A stretch of 52,854 nucleotides of DNA, from positions 1 through 52,854 of the forward strand of contig CALAGN010000073.1 in the NCBI GenBank assembly GCA_937891785.1. The letters are read 5' to 3'. Source of the stretch: an uncultured Octadecabacter sp. Its GTDB lineage: Bacteria > Pseudomonadota > Alphaproteobacteria > Rhodobacterales > Rhodobacteraceae. How positions within the stretch are numbered: position 1 is the stretch's first letter; each line of letters opens with the position of its first letter. Of this stretch, positions 17,578-25,954 are shown one piece after another. The notes below the pieces were generated by a model. That model ran no database searches and was not told the origin of the DNA. It was given only the letters and a program-made list of their open reading frames with translations. Made by a program: the position numbers and the translations under genes.

Positions 17578-18798
17578 TTACTCGGCAAGCCCCAGCGCGC
17601 GTTCGCGCCATGTCACGAATAGGACCGATAGCAGGGCCGCGACGGCAGTGGTGAACATCAACCATTGCAGCGGCAGCGTGCCCGTTTCGACATTCAGCAT
17701 CCCACCTGCGAGCTGAGCCAACGCGGCGCCACCGGCCACCATCAGCGCCCCGCCAAGGCCGCTGGCCGTGCCGGCCAGATGCGGACGCACTGACAACAGG
17801 CCGGCCATCGTGTTTGGGAGTGCTACGCCATTGCCGAGACCGAGCATTGTGCAGAATCCAAAGAACAGCAGCGGGTGATTAAAGCCCAGTAGCGTGATCA
17901 CTAAGGACGCCCCCATGCCGATAATCAGGATGATTGACCCGTAGGTCGCCATGGCATTCACCCCGACCCGCACGGAATAATTGCCTGAGATATAATTGCC
18001 GACCGCATACCCGATCGCAGGTGCACCAAGTGCGACACCGCTCCAGAGTGGTGACAGGCCGAAAACCTCGCCTGCGATAAAGGACGCGCCACCAAGCAGC
18101 GCAAAGAACGCACCCGAAGCAAATGCAGCGCAAAGCGAGTATCCCCAAAACCGTGGCGAGCGTAGCAATTCGGGATAGCCGCGCAATTGCTCGGCAAAAC
18201 TAACACCGCCGCCCTTGATTGTTTCGCCTTGGTCGAACCACGTTAGGAAAAATACCCCCGTGCCTGCGATCGCCAGAAATACGAACGTTGCATGCCAGTC
18301 ATAAAGCTGGTCCAGCAAGCCGCCAATCATCGGCCCGAACATCGGCACAAGTGCCATGCCCATGGTTACATAACCGATCATCGACGCGGCCTGATTTTGT
18401 GGCACCATATCGCGCACAACGGCGCGCGACAGCACAAGGCCCGCCGCGACGATGGCCTGCATCATGCGAAAAAACAGGAATGCCTCGACATTGGTGGACA
18501 GCAGTGCTCCGATGGTGGCGAAAACAAATACTGCGAGCGAAATCAAAGTGATAACACGACGCCCATAACGATCCGAGATTGGCCCAATCACCAGTTGCAG
18601 CAGCGCCGTTGCAGCCAGATACCCCGACAGCGCGATCTGCATGACAGCATAATCGGTGTCAAAATAACGCGCCATACTATTCAGCGACGGCAGGAATATC
18701 GACATATTCAGGGCCGAAATCCCCGCAATCATGATTAGCGTGAATATGTGGGGCGGGGACGTGCGATCAAGAAAGCGCACTAAGTGTTCATCTGTCAT
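17578..18798 (-). CDS. MFS exporter, Bcr/CflA-like
   Basis: The 406-residue inner-membrane protein has about 12 hydrophobic segments. The loop motif GPISDRYGRRVI (near residue 73) and the region RAVVRDMVPQNQAASMIGY match the Bcr/CflA drug-resistance subfamily. The substrate cannot be told. The ATG at 18798 was preferred over the overlapping GTG at 18801; neither has a strong ribosome site. Its stop lies only 45 bases before the regulator start, so both may form one leftward unit. It is divergent from pccB across 178 bases carrying ScfR-type sites. Confidence 0.87.
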   Translation of the reverse strand: MTDEHLVRFLDRTSPPHIFTLIMIAGISALNMSIFLPSLNSMARYFDTDYAVMQIALSGYLAATALLQLVIGPISDRYGRRVITLISLAVFVFATIGALLSTNVEAFLFFRMMQAIVAAGLVLSRAVVRDMVPQNQAASMIGYVTMGMALVPMFGPMIGGLLDQLYDWHATFVFLAIAGTGVFFLTWFDQGETIKGGGVSFAEQLRGYPELLRSPRFWGYSLCAAFASGAFFALLGGASFIAGEVFGLSPLWSGVALGAPAIGYAVGNYISGNYSVRVGVNAMATYGSIILIIGMGASLVITLLGFNHPLLFFGFCTMLGLGNGVALPNTMAGLLSVRPHLAGTASGLGGALMVAGGAALAQLAGGMLNVETGTLPLQWLMFTTAVAALLSVLFVTWRERALGLAE

Positions 18799-18857
18799 CA
18801 CGTTTGACTACGCCCGCTTCACGAGGCTGTCCAATACTAACTGCACCGGATCGTTTA

Positions 18858-18911
18858 GTTTGCAGTGTTGCAGTTATTCAATTTGACTAGGTAGTGGGTT
18901 TGCAAATTTGC
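18858..18911. promoter_or_regulatory. Putative ScfR/PccR operator in the MFS-pccB divergent region
   Basis: TTTGCAGTGTTGCAG (18859-18873) and GGTTTGCAAATTTGCCC (18897-18913) lie about 40 bp apart. The second contains TTTGCAAA and a perfect 10-bp palindrome GCAAATTTGC. ACGCAAATGC at 18931-18940 may be a degenerate third copy. They share the core with the sites before the regulator gene. Confidence 0.62.
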
Positions 18912-18976
18912 CCATTCGGCCTTTCCCACAACGCAAATGCACCGTAGTGTCCACCGAAGAGGCGAGGGCACTTAAC

Positions 18977-20509
18977 ATGACCGATATCCTACAAGAACTC
19001 GAATTACGCCGCGCCATTGCGCATAAGGGTGGGGGCGATGACCGCATCGCGGCCCAACACAGCAAAGGCAAGCTGACCGCGCGCGAGCGTATTGACCTGC
19101 TGTTGGACGAAGGCAGTTTCGAAGAATTCGACACATTTGTCGCCCACCGCTGCACCGATTTTGGTATGGAAAAACAACGCCCTTACGGTGATGGCGTCGT
19201 CACGGGCTGGGGCACGGTCAACGGGCGTCAGGTTTATGTCTTCAGTCAGGACTTTACGGTTCTGGGCGGGTCGGTCAGTGCTACCCACGCCGCCAAAATC
19301 TGCAAGATCATGGATATGGCGATCCAGAATGGCGCACCAGTGATTGGCCTGAACGACTCCGGCGGTGCGCGTATCCAGGAAGGCGTCGATGCCCTTGCAG
19401 GCTACGCCGAGATTTTCCAACGCAACATAATGGCCAGCGGCGTAATCCCGCAGATCAGTGTTGTCATGGGCCCATGTGCCGGTGGCGCCGTGTATTCTCC
19501 TGCGATCACCGACTTTATCTTTATGGTTAAAGATAGCAGTTACATGTTTGTGACCGGCCCCGATGTGGTCAAGACCGTCACCAACGAAGTCGTCACTGCC
19601 GAAGAACTGGGCGGGGCCAGCACCCACACCAAGAAATCCAGCGTCGCCGACGGTGCGTTTGAAAACGATGTCGAGGCCTTGGCCGAAGTGCGCCGCCTCA
19701 TTGATTTCCTGCCGCTCAACAATGTGGCCAAGCCGCCTGTGCGACCTTTCTTTGATGATGTGGGCCGCCTTGATCACAGCCTCGATACGCTGATCCCCGA
19801 TAGCTCAAACGCGCCATACGACATGAAGGAATTGATCCTGAAACTGTCGGACGAGGGTGATTTTTACGAAATCCAGGAAGAGTTCGCCAAGAACATCATC
19901 ACTGGATTTGTGCGCCTTGAAGGATCGACCGTGGGCGTGGTTGCCAACCAGCCGATGGTGCTGGCGGGCTGTTTGGACATTGATAGCTCGCGCAAGGCCG
20001 CGCGGTTTGTGCGGTTCTGTGATGCCTTTGAAATTCCTATCCTGACGCTGGTTGATGTTCCCGGCTTCCTTCCCGGCACTGGGCAGGAATTGGGCGGCGT
20101 TATCAAACACGGCGCGAAACTGTTGTTTGCCTACGGCGAAGCGACCGTGCCCAAAGTGACGGTCATTACCCGCAAAGCCTATGGCGGCGCCTATGACGTG
20201 ATGGCGTCCAAGCATCTGCGCGGCGATTTCAACTATGCATGGCCTACGGCAGAGATTGCTGTGATGGGGGCCAAGGGTGCTACCGAAATTATCCACCGTG
20301 CCGATCTGGGGAATGCTGAAAAGATTGCGACGCATACACAGGACTATGAAACCCGTTTCGCCAATCCGTTTGTGGCAGCTGAACGCGGCTTTATTGACGA
20401 GGTGATCATGCCCCATTCGACCCGCAAACGGGTCTGTCGCGCCTTTGCGTCTTTGCGTGGCAAGCGCCTGACAAACCCGTGGAAGAAGCACGACAACATC
20501 CCGCTATGA
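18977..20509 (+). CDS. pccB: Propionyl-CoA carboxylase beta chain (carboxyltransferase)
   Basis: The 510-residue carboxyltransferase subunit moves the carboxyl group from biotin on PccA to propionyl-CoA, giving (S)-methylmalonyl-CoA. [18 protein letters not shown] near residue 35 and [15 protein letters not shown] near 130 (oxyanion region) match the family, as does [12 protein letters not shown]. The C-terminal half has the second crotonase-like domain with [10 protein letters not shown]-like [14 protein letters not shown]. The ATG at 18977 gives the usual N-terminus; the open frame continues upstream to 18908 without a good ribosome site. Its stop overlaps the next start (ATGA). Confidence 0.96.
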   Translation: MTDILQELELRRAIAHKGGGDDRIAAQHSKGKLTARERIDLLLDEGSFEEFDTFVAHRCTDFGMEKQRPYGDGVVTGWGTVNGRQVYVFSQDFTVLGGSVSATHAAKICKIMDMAIQNGAPVIGLNDSGGARIQEGVDALAGYAEIFQRNIMASGVIPQISVVMGPCAGGAVYSPAITDFIFMVKDSSYMFVTGPDVVKTVTNEVVTAEELGGASTHTKKSSVADGAFENDVEALAEVRRLIDFLPLNNVAKPPVRPFFDDVGRLDHSLDTLIPDSSNAPYDMKELILKLSDEGDFYEIQEEFAKNIITGFVRLEGSTVGVVANQPMVLAGCLDIDSSRKAARFVRFCDAFEIPILTLVDVPGFLPGTGQELGGVIKHGAKLLFAYGEATVPKVTVITRKAYGGAYDVMASKHLRGDFNYAWPTAEIAVMGAKGATEIIHRADLGNAEKIATHTQDYETRFANPFVAAERGFIDEVIMPHSTRKRVCRAFASLRGKRLTNPWKKHDNIPL

Positions 20510-20886
20510 TGGGTGTCATGCGACATTGCGCTTTGGCACTGGCTGCGATGGCCACGCCCGTCTTTGCTGATCAGCAGGTCGTGCCGTCTGGTTATGTTCT
20601 GAGCCAGTTCGAGACGATCTACGAAGAGGTAGGCAACATCTGGCGCTATCGGTATCAGAGCGACGGGCTGACGCTGGAAAGCTATGAGGACGTGGCGGAT
20701 GACTTCTTGCATCTGTGCGAAGCCTACATCCTACCGAGCATGATCGCGAACGGGCAAAACGCTGAGCAGATTGTGATCTCGATTGCGGATCGCGAGGTGC
20801 CGTTTGGTGCAACAGACCCCGACGCGGTCCAGTTTTTTGAGGCGTTTTCAGTCGAAGATGCCACCTGCATATGGGAGAATTTTTGA
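20506..20886 (+). CDS. Small exported protein of unknown function, coupled to pccB
   Basis: The 126-residue protein starts with a signal peptide ([17 protein letters not shown]). The mature part begins about residue 22, is acidic, and has two cysteines (in LHLCEAY and DATCIWENF) that could form a disulfide. I do not recognise a domain with confidence. The ATG at 20506 overlaps the pccB stop, and further in-frame ATGs follow at 20509 and 20518, the last giving the cleanest signal peptide. Translational coupling to pccB suggests a shared condition of expression, but an exported protein has no obvious role in a cytosolic carboxylase. Confidence 0.75.
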   Translation: MMGVMRHCALALAAMATPVFADQQVVPSGYVLSQFETIYEEVGNIWRYRYQSDGLTLESYEDVADDFLHLCEAYILPSMIANGQNAEQIVISIADREVPFGATDPDAVQFFEAFSVEDATCIWENF

Positions 20887-20979
20887 TGCGTGCACAATAT
20901 CTTGCGGCTTGTTCCTCATCCATGTGCGCGAATGATGCAGCCATGTCACAACCTTTGAGAGCGCAAATGGCCACATATC

Positions 20980-21012
20980 TTTTCCAATGGTTTTCCGGTA
21001 GTTTTCCACAGG
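20980..21012. repeat. Three tandem 11-bp TTTTCC repeats
   Basis: TTTTCCAATGG, TTTTCCGGTAG and TTTTCCACAGG follow one another without gaps, one per helical turn, sharing TTTTCC. The third contains TTTTCCACA, a match to the DnaA-box consensus TTWTNCACA. An inverted repeat GTTAC-N6-GTAAC (21013-21028) follows directly. This lies in the 214-base gap before a lipoprotein gene and may be a regulator array. Confidence 0.5.
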
Positions 21013-21100
21013 GTTACACCCAAGTAACTCAACCAAGCAAAGGGGATCGGGATCGGCCAATACGTCGAACGATCCTTGTGGATAGAGACAGGAGATACCT

Positions 21101-21250
21101 ATGTCTAAGAGCATCACGAGCCTTATGGCGCTTAGCCTGCTTGCCCTCGTGGCAGCATGTGGCGGCAACACCGGTGACGTCGAAGAATACGTTGTCGTTG
21201 ACCCGGATCCAGTTACCGTTGAGCCCGTCTACACAGGCAAATACAACTAA
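21101..21250 (+). CDS. Small lipoprotein (49 residues)
   Basis: The open frame MSKSITSLMALSLLALVAAC has a clear lipobox, LVAAC, with lipidated Cys20. The mature peptide is only 30 residues (CGGNTGDVEEYVVVDPDP to TGKYN), acidic and valine-rich. AGGAG lies 6-7 bases before the ATG. A stem GGGGCTG/CAGCCCC (21260-21283) follows. No named family is recognised; similar tiny lipoproteins are common in Rhodobacteraceae. It sits in the pccB-pccA interval. Confidence 0.75.
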   Translation: MSKSITSLMALSLLALVAACGGNTGDVEEYVVVDPDPVTVEPVYTGKYN

Positions 21251-21316
21251 TAGCCGTGCGGGGCTGGCAAGTGCGTCAGCCCCCACATCCTGCAGCCCGC
21301 AACCGGAGGGGCTGTA

Positions 21317-21670
21317 ATGGAAAAGCACCGCGGATTCCCAGGCCGCCTTCCTGGCACCGATTATCAATTCACAATCAGGCGCGACTCCAAGGCGGGGCCG
21401 ACCAAACTGATTGCGCGCGAACGTTTCGCGGATCGTCGCCCGCCTGACCGGCGCGCCGACGAAGGTTTCATGGCCGCCCTATGGGCAAACTTCGGGGCCG
21501 AACCATTTGTGCGGGGTAATCTGGACGCGGGTCGCCTCAGTTGGTTGTTTGGCCGCGAGGTCGTAGCGGGCGAGAATCCGTTTGATCCCCTTAGCTATGA
21601 CGCGATGCTGGTGATCGACGAAAAGCGTGCGCGGATCAACTTTCCCGATGCTTTCGGGGTAGGCCGCTAG
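21317..21670 (+). CDS. Hypothetical protein in the pccB-pccA interval
   Basis: The 117-residue, arginine-rich, soluble protein has no signal peptide. The ATG at 21317 has GGAGGGG seven bases upstream, a strong site. Notable segments are RERFADRRPPDRRADEGF and DAGRLSWLFGREVVAGENP, and it ends DAFGVGR. I do not recognise a domain. Codon use resembles neighbouring genes, which supports real coding. It is followed by a 318-base non-coding stretch with a strong terminator. Confidence 0.65.
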   Translation: MEKHRGFPGRLPGTDYQFTIRRDSKAGPTKLIARERFADRRPPDRRADEGFMAALWANFGAEPFVRGNLDAGRLSWLFGREVVAGENPFDPLSYDAMLVIDEKRARINFPDAFGVGR

Positions 21671-21988
21671 AATGATCGGCGGGAAACAGCCCAACGCAAT
21701 GCAATTCTGGCGGGAAAATGCCCAACGGGCACCTGCCAATGTCGGGGGCGTTGCGCCGCCGTTTTTGGTGTGCAAGCCTGTTCGTGCAGTTGGTTTTCTA
21801 AGCATTATCTCAACTGCACATCGTCAATACCCTTCCCCTAGCCGGTTTGCCCCTCCCCGGAGCAGACCGGCAACCTTTTTTCGCCGCGATTTGTTTGGAT
21901 TTGCGCGCCGTGCGCAGATTTATGTTGATATCGCTAGGCAAACCGCCGACTCTCCAAAACATAGCAAAACTCATAAAGGCAGTGCCAA
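21671..21988. other. 318-base gene-free stretch; possible 3' UTR or small RNA region
   Basis: The only notable open frame continues into an out-of-frame reading of the next gene and lacks a ribosome site, so I do not call it. The stretch holds a good Rho-independent terminator at 21841-21881, 170 bases after the preceding stop. That leaves room for a long 3' UTR or a small RNA ending there. About 107 bases remain for the promoter of the next lipoprotein gene. Confidence 0.5.
21841..21881 (+). terminator. Rho-independent terminator
   Basis: GCCGGTTTGC (21841-21850) pairs with GCAGACCGGC (21862-21871), 10 bp with one G-U pair, around an 11-base loop. AACCTTTTTT follows. This is the clearest intrinsic terminator in the window. 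Confidence 0.8.
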
Positions 21989-22192
21989 ATGGCTAAACTC
22001 CGTCTCTTCCTCGTCGCGACCGCGGTCGTTTCCCTTTCCGCGTGTCTTGACACCGACCTTGAGCGTGGCCTCGCCGGCGCCGCAGTCGGTGCTGTCATCG
22101 CTGACGCAACTGGCGGCAACGTCGTCAACGGTGTCCTCATTGGCGGCGCAATTGGCGCAACCTGTGACGGATACACGCGCGCCTGTAACTAA
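21989..22192 (+). CDS. Small glycine-zipper-like lipoprotein
   Basis: The 67-residue protein has a lipoprotein signal ending LSAC (Cys19). A glycine/alanine-rich stretch follows, GLAGAAVGAVIADATGGN and GVLIGGAIGATC, resembling the YMGG/glycine-zipper peptides that insert in or contact the outer membrane. Two further cysteines lie near the C-terminus (TCDGYTRAC). The ATG at 21989 has a modest AAGG upstream. A hairpin terminator follows at 22226, separating it from pccA. The function is unknown. Confidence 0.75.
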   Translation: MAKLRLFLVATAVVSLSACLDTDLERGLAGAAVGAVIADATGGNVVNGVLIGGAIGATCDGYTRACN

Positions 22193-22225
22193 GAATTTCC
22201 GCCCCTCGGGGCGTCGACTAACTTG

Positions 22226-22263
22226 AACCGCCGTTGGTGCCCACGCGCGCCAGCGGCGGTTTT
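22226..22263 (+). terminator. Terminator between lipoprotein gene and pccA
   Basis: AACCGCCGTTGG (22226-22237) pairs with CCAGCGGCGGTT (22250-22261), 12 bp with one G-U pair, followed by TTTTGCTTT. A shorter stem CGCCCC-TC-GGGGCG lies just upstream at 22200. The pccA start is only 22 bases beyond it, so pccA is either transcribed by read-through or has a promoter overlapping this element. Confidence 0.65.
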
Positions 22264-22284
22264 GCTTTCAAAGGACCGTTTCCC

Positions 22285-24282
22285 ATGTTTAAAAAAATCC
22301 TGATCGCCAACCGCGGCGAAATCGCTTGCCGTGTCATCAAGACCGCCCGCAAGATGGGCATCAAAACGGTCGCGATTTATTCGGATGCGGACCGCAACGC
22401 GCTGCACGTCAAAATGGCAGACGAGGCCGTGCATATCGGCCCGTCCCCCGCCAACCAGTCCTATATTGTCATCGAAAAGGTGATGGAGGCGATCCGCCAG
22501 ACCGGCGCCGAGGCAGTGCACCCCGGCTATGGTTTCTTAAGTGAAAACAGCAAGTTCGCCGAAGCATTGGCCGCCGAAGGCGTGGCATTTATCGGGCCAC
22601 CCGTAAATGCAATCGAAGCCATGGGCGACAAGATCACGTCTAAGAAACTGGCCCAAGAGGCCGGCGTTTCGACCGTGCCAGGCCACATGGGCATTATCGC
22701 GGACGCTGATGAAGCGGTGAAAATCAGTAATCAGGTCGGCTACCCTGTGATGATTAAGGCCTCAGCAGGCGGCGGCGGCAAGGGCATGCGGATCGCGTGG
22801 AACGACACCGAGGCCCGCGAGGGATTTCAATCGTCGAAAAACGAAGCTGCAAACAGCTTTGGCGACGATCGCATTTTTATCGAAAAATTCGTCACCCAAC
22901 CGCGCCACATCGAAATTCAGGTGCTTGCAGATAGCCACGGCAACACGATTTATCTGAACGAGCGCGAATGCAGCATCCAGCGCCGTCAGCAAAAGGTCAT
23001 CGAAGAAGCGCCAAGCCCGTTCTTGGATGAAGAAACCCGTAAGGCGATGGGCGAACAATCCTGCGCGCTGGCCGCAGCGGTTGGTTATTCATCGGCTGGC
23101 ACCGTGGAATTCATCGTCGATGGCGACCGCAACTTCTACTTCCTTGAAATGAACACCCGTTTGCAAGTGGAACACCCTGTCACTGAGTTGATCACCGGCA
23201 TTGATCTTGTCGAACAGATGATCCGCGTGGCGTATGGTGAAAAACTGGCGATCGAACAAAAAGATGTGCAGCGCAACGGTTGGGCGATGGAAAGCCGCCT
23301 TTATGCCGAAGATCCGTATCGCGGGTTCTTGCCCTCGATTGGCCGGTTGACCCGGTATCGCCCACCGGTTGAAGAAGCCGAAAACACCCGCGCCGTGCGC
23401 AATGATACTGGCGTCTTTGAGGGCGGCGAGATCAGCATGTATTACGATCCGATGATCGCCAAACTTTGCACATGGGGGCCGGACCGCGCCACCGCGATCG
23501 AAGAAATGCGTAACGCGCTGGACGGTTTCGAGGTCGAAGGGATTGGTCACAACCTGCCATTCCTGGCGGCCGTTTATGACCATCCGAAATTCATTGAAGG
23601 CACGATGACTACCGCCTTTATTGAAGAGGAATACCCCGACGGGTTCGAGGGCGTGACCTTGCCGGACGCTGAATTGGAACGTGTCGCAGCCGCAGCCGTC
23701 GCGATGTATCGGGTTTGTGAAATTCGCCGTGCACAGATCAGCGGACGGATGGATAATCACGAACGTGTCGTTGGTACGGATTGGGTCGTGACCTTGCAGA
23801 ACGAGGCTTTTGCGACACATGTAGACGCGGATCGCGGTGGTGCAAACGTCACCATTGGCGATGTCACTCGCCGTGTCGAAAGCGACTGGACGCCGGGACA
23901 GACCCTTGCACGCCTAACGATTGATGATGCCCCCTTAGTGATCAAGGTTGATCTGATTTCGGCAGGCTTTCGCGTGCGGTATCGCGGTGCCGATCTGCAG
24001 GTGCGTGTACGCACCAAGCGTCAGGCCGAACTGGCCGAACTGATGCCCGAAAAAGTGCCTGCTGATACGTCCAAGCTGCTGCTTTGTCCAATGCCCGGCC
24101 TGATCGTCAAGATCGACGTTGCCGTCGGTGACGAGGTTCAGGAGGGCCAGACGCTATGTTCTGTCGAGGCGATGAAGATGGAGAACATCCTGCGCGCCGA
24201 ACGCAAAGGAATTGTGATCAAAATCAACGCGGCAGCTGGCGATAGCCTTGCCGTCGACGAAGTGATTATGGAGTTCGAATAA
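22285..24282 (+). CDS. pccA: Propionyl-CoA carboxylase alpha chain (biotin carboxylase + BCCP)
   Basis: The 665-residue biotin-containing subunit carboxylates its own biotin with ATP and bicarbonate. The biotin carboxylase domain starts FKKILIANRGEIACRV. The ATP-grasp glycine loop SAGGGGKGMRIA lies near residue 160 and EMNTRLQVEHPVTE near 290. A BT linker domain spans about 460-590. The biotinyl domain ends the protein, with EAMKMEN carrying the biotin lysine at about residue 631. The ATG at 22285 has AAGGA 10 bases upstream. It pairs with pccB 1.8 kb upstream, the two being separated by small genes. Confidence 0.96.
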   Translation: MFKKILIANRGEIACRVIKTARKMGIKTVAIYSDADRNALHVKMADEAVHIGPSPANQSYIVIEKVMEAIRQTGAEAVHPGYGFLSENSKFAEALAAEGVAFIGPPVNAIEAMGDKITSKKLAQEAGVSTVPGHMGIIADADEAVKISNQVGYPVMIKASAGGGGKGMRIAWNDTEAREGFQSSKNEAANSFGDDRIFIEKFVTQPRHIEIQVLADSHGNTIYLNERECSIQRRQQKVIEEAPSPFLDEETRKAMGEQSCALAAAVGYSSAGTVEFIVDGDRNFYFLEMNTRLQVEHPVTELITGIDLVEQMIRVAYGEKLAIEQKDVQRNGWAMESRLYAEDPYRGFLPSIGRLTRYRPPVEEAENTRAVRNDTGVFEGGEISMYYDPMIAKLCTWGPDRATAIEEMRNALDGFEVEGIGHNLPFLAAVYDHPKFIEGTMTTAFIEEEYPDGFEGVTLPDAELERVAAAAVAMYRVCEIRRAQISGRMDNHERVVGTDWVVTLQNEAFATHVDADRGGANVTIGDVTRRVESDWTPGQTLARLTIDDAPLVIKVDLISAGFRVRYRGADLQVRVRTKRQAELAELMPEKVPADTSKLLLCPMPGLIVKIDVAVGDEVQEGQTLCSVEAMKMENILRAERKGIVIKINAAAGDSLAVDEVIMEFE

Positions 24283-24307
24283 TCCGCGCTCCGGCGCACA
24301 TATCAGG

Positions 24308-24790
24308 TTACGGCGCGGCGCGCCGGTCCTCGGCCTCTTGGGCGCGCAGGGGCATTTTGTCGATTGAACGGGATATTTCCCGCACGGTCCAGGGCGCGGG
24401 CTTGCGCAATTCGATCTGTCCGTCCTTGCCCATCAGAACAAGCATGAACCCGCGCGGGCGTAGGCGTGTGCGGGCATCGCTTGGGTCGTCTGGCCGTGAG
24501 TCGGTGATGATCACCACATCGCGCTCGGCCAGAAACTCGGGGCGTTCTTGCAGTAATTCGATCTGGCGGCGGAAATTTGGGTCGTTTTCGCTATCGGCAA
24601 AGACGATCACGGGGCGCGCGATCCAGACAAATTCGCTCAAATTTACCTCACTTGCCGCAAAAATGGTCGTGTGGTCTTCCTGCCAAAGCGCGACAGCATC
24701 GGGCGTGTCACCATCTGTGTCTGTGGACGTTTGCGCATGGGCTGTGGCGGCGAAAACCGCCAAGAAAACAAAGCTGATCAAGTGTTTCAT
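24308..24790 (-). CDS. DUF4174-family exported protein
   Basis: The 160-residue protein has a signal peptide (MKHLISFVFLAVFAATAHA). A DUF4174-type domain follows with RPVIVFADSENDPNFRRQIELL and GFMLVLMGKDGQIELRKP, a thioredoxin-like alpha/beta pattern without a catalytic CxxC. It is probably periplasmic and its role is unknown. The ATG at 24790 was chosen for GAGGGG upstream and a clean signal sequence. It converges on pccA (25-base gap) and diverges from the sulfotransferase-like gene. Confidence 0.8.
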   Translation of the reverse strand: MKHLISFVFLAVFAATAHAQTSTDTDGDTPDAVALWQEDHTTIFAASEVNLSEFVWIARPVIVFADSENDPNFRRQIELLQERPEFLAERDVVIITDSRPDDPSDARTRLRPRGFMLVLMGKDGQIELRKPAPWTVREISRSIDKMPLRAQEAEDRRAAP

Positions 24791-24967
24791 AGATACCCCT
24801 CTGGCCCTCAACATAGGGCGCGCGGAGGCAAAAGCTAAGACCTATTACCCCACCGGTCACAACAATTTTAAAGTTAAGCCTATCGTCAGAAAGTCTGATC
24901 AATGGTCGACGCAGTGAAATCCGTCGTGCTCTGGTGCGCGGCGCTGTGTTGTGGGGGCATACGGGCG

Positions 24968-25954
24968 ATGGAAATTCTTTTGCATATTGGTGCACATCGC
25001 ACCGGAACAACGACGTTTCAGTGCTTTTTGCAACGCAATCAAACTGCGCTGTCCGAGGCGGGCGTTGCCATTTGGACGCCGGAACGTACCCGTAACGGGC
25101 TGTTGTCGGGATTGGTGCGCCGCCCACAAGACATCACCGAACAGATTGAACGCAAAGGTGCGCGGTCGTGCGGGGTCATGCGGATACAAATCGCCGCCAC
25201 ACGCGCAGCCGGGATGCGCCAACTTATCATGTCCGAAGAGAATATGATCGGGGCAATCAGCAATAACCTGCGCGAAAGGCAGCTATATCCGTTGCTTAAT
25301 GAACGGCTGTTGCGGTTTCGCGCGGCCTTTGGTGACAGCTGCACGCGGATCGCTTTTGGTATTCGGTCCTATGATGCGTTCTGGGCTTCGGCGCTGGCAT
25401 TCGCGGTCGCGCGTGGGCATCGCACACCTTGCCGCGCTGATCTTGACCAGTTTGTGACCCAGCCCCGCACGTGGCGCAAGGTCATCCGCGAAATTTCGAT
25501 GGTGTTTCCGCGGGCGGACATCGTGGTCTGGTCATTTGAGCGACTTGCCGGTCAACCCGACCGCCAATTGCAATTGCTTACCGCGGGGGTCGACCTGAAA
25601 ACACCGCTGTCAGGGCGCAGCGATTGGCAAAATGCCAGTCCAAATCTGGGGGCTTTGCGTGAAATTCTGACCCTGCGCGGCGGCGAACATGCCGCCGCTC
25701 AACTTCCTAATTCCGATGGGCGCTGGATGCCCTTTGATGATAACCAAAAAGAGATCCTGCGAGCCCAATACCAGATTGATCTGGCGTGGCTGCGACAGGG
25801 CGCAGAAGGGTTGGCACGTTTCGTGGATAGCCCCGCCGACCACGACAGGACAACGACATTGCAAGCACGCGGGAGCGAGGTTGCGGGCATGAACTCGCCC
25901 GGCTGGTCCCGCTCAGGAGGATATGGATATGGGAAACAAGAATACTTGGTCTGA
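24968..25954 (+). CDS. Sulfotransferase-like P-loop protein
   Basis: The 328-residue protein begins [21 protein letters not shown], where the PAPS-binding P-loop of sulfotransferases would lie (HRTGTTTF). No other motif is certain, and a cytosolic carbohydrate or glycan sulfotransferase is the most likely reading. The ATG at 24968 gives this N-terminus; the frame is open from 24902. The 3' end is odd: its last 26 bases overlap the mutase gene, and its reading frame runs through the mutase ribosome site, giving a glycine/tyrosine-rich tail ([13 protein letters not shown]). Confidence 0.72.
   Translation: MEILLHIGAHRTGTTTFQCFLQRNQTALSEAGVAIWTPERTRNGLLSGLVRRPQDITEQIERKGARSCGVMRIQIAATRAAGMRQLIMSEENMIGAISNNLRERQLYPLLNERLLRFRAAFGDSCTRIAFGIRSYDAFWASALAFAVARGHRTPCRADLDQFVTQPRTWRKVIREISMVFPRADIVVWSFERLAGQPDRQLQLLTAGVDLKTPLSGRSDWQNASPNLGALREILTLRGGEHAAAQLPNSDGRWMPFDDNQKEILRAQYQIDLAWLRQGAEGLARFVDSPADHDRTTTLQARGSEVAGMNSPGWSRSGGYGYGKQEYLV

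Noticed and set aside
20980-21012. TTTTCC array as a replication origin
   Set aside because: Only one of three units matches the DnaA consensus, no AT-rich unwinding element or dnaA/parAB/repABC genes are nearby.
20871-21317. 148-codon frame overlapping the small lipoprotein gene
   Set aside because: Its second half is an out-of-frame reading of the 49-residue lipoprotein, which has a ribosome site and lipobox; the first half spans the repeat array.
21672-22226. 184-codon rightward frame after the 117-residue gene
   Set aside because: It runs out of frame through the following lipoprotein gene, crosses a strong terminator and has no family pattern or ribosome site.
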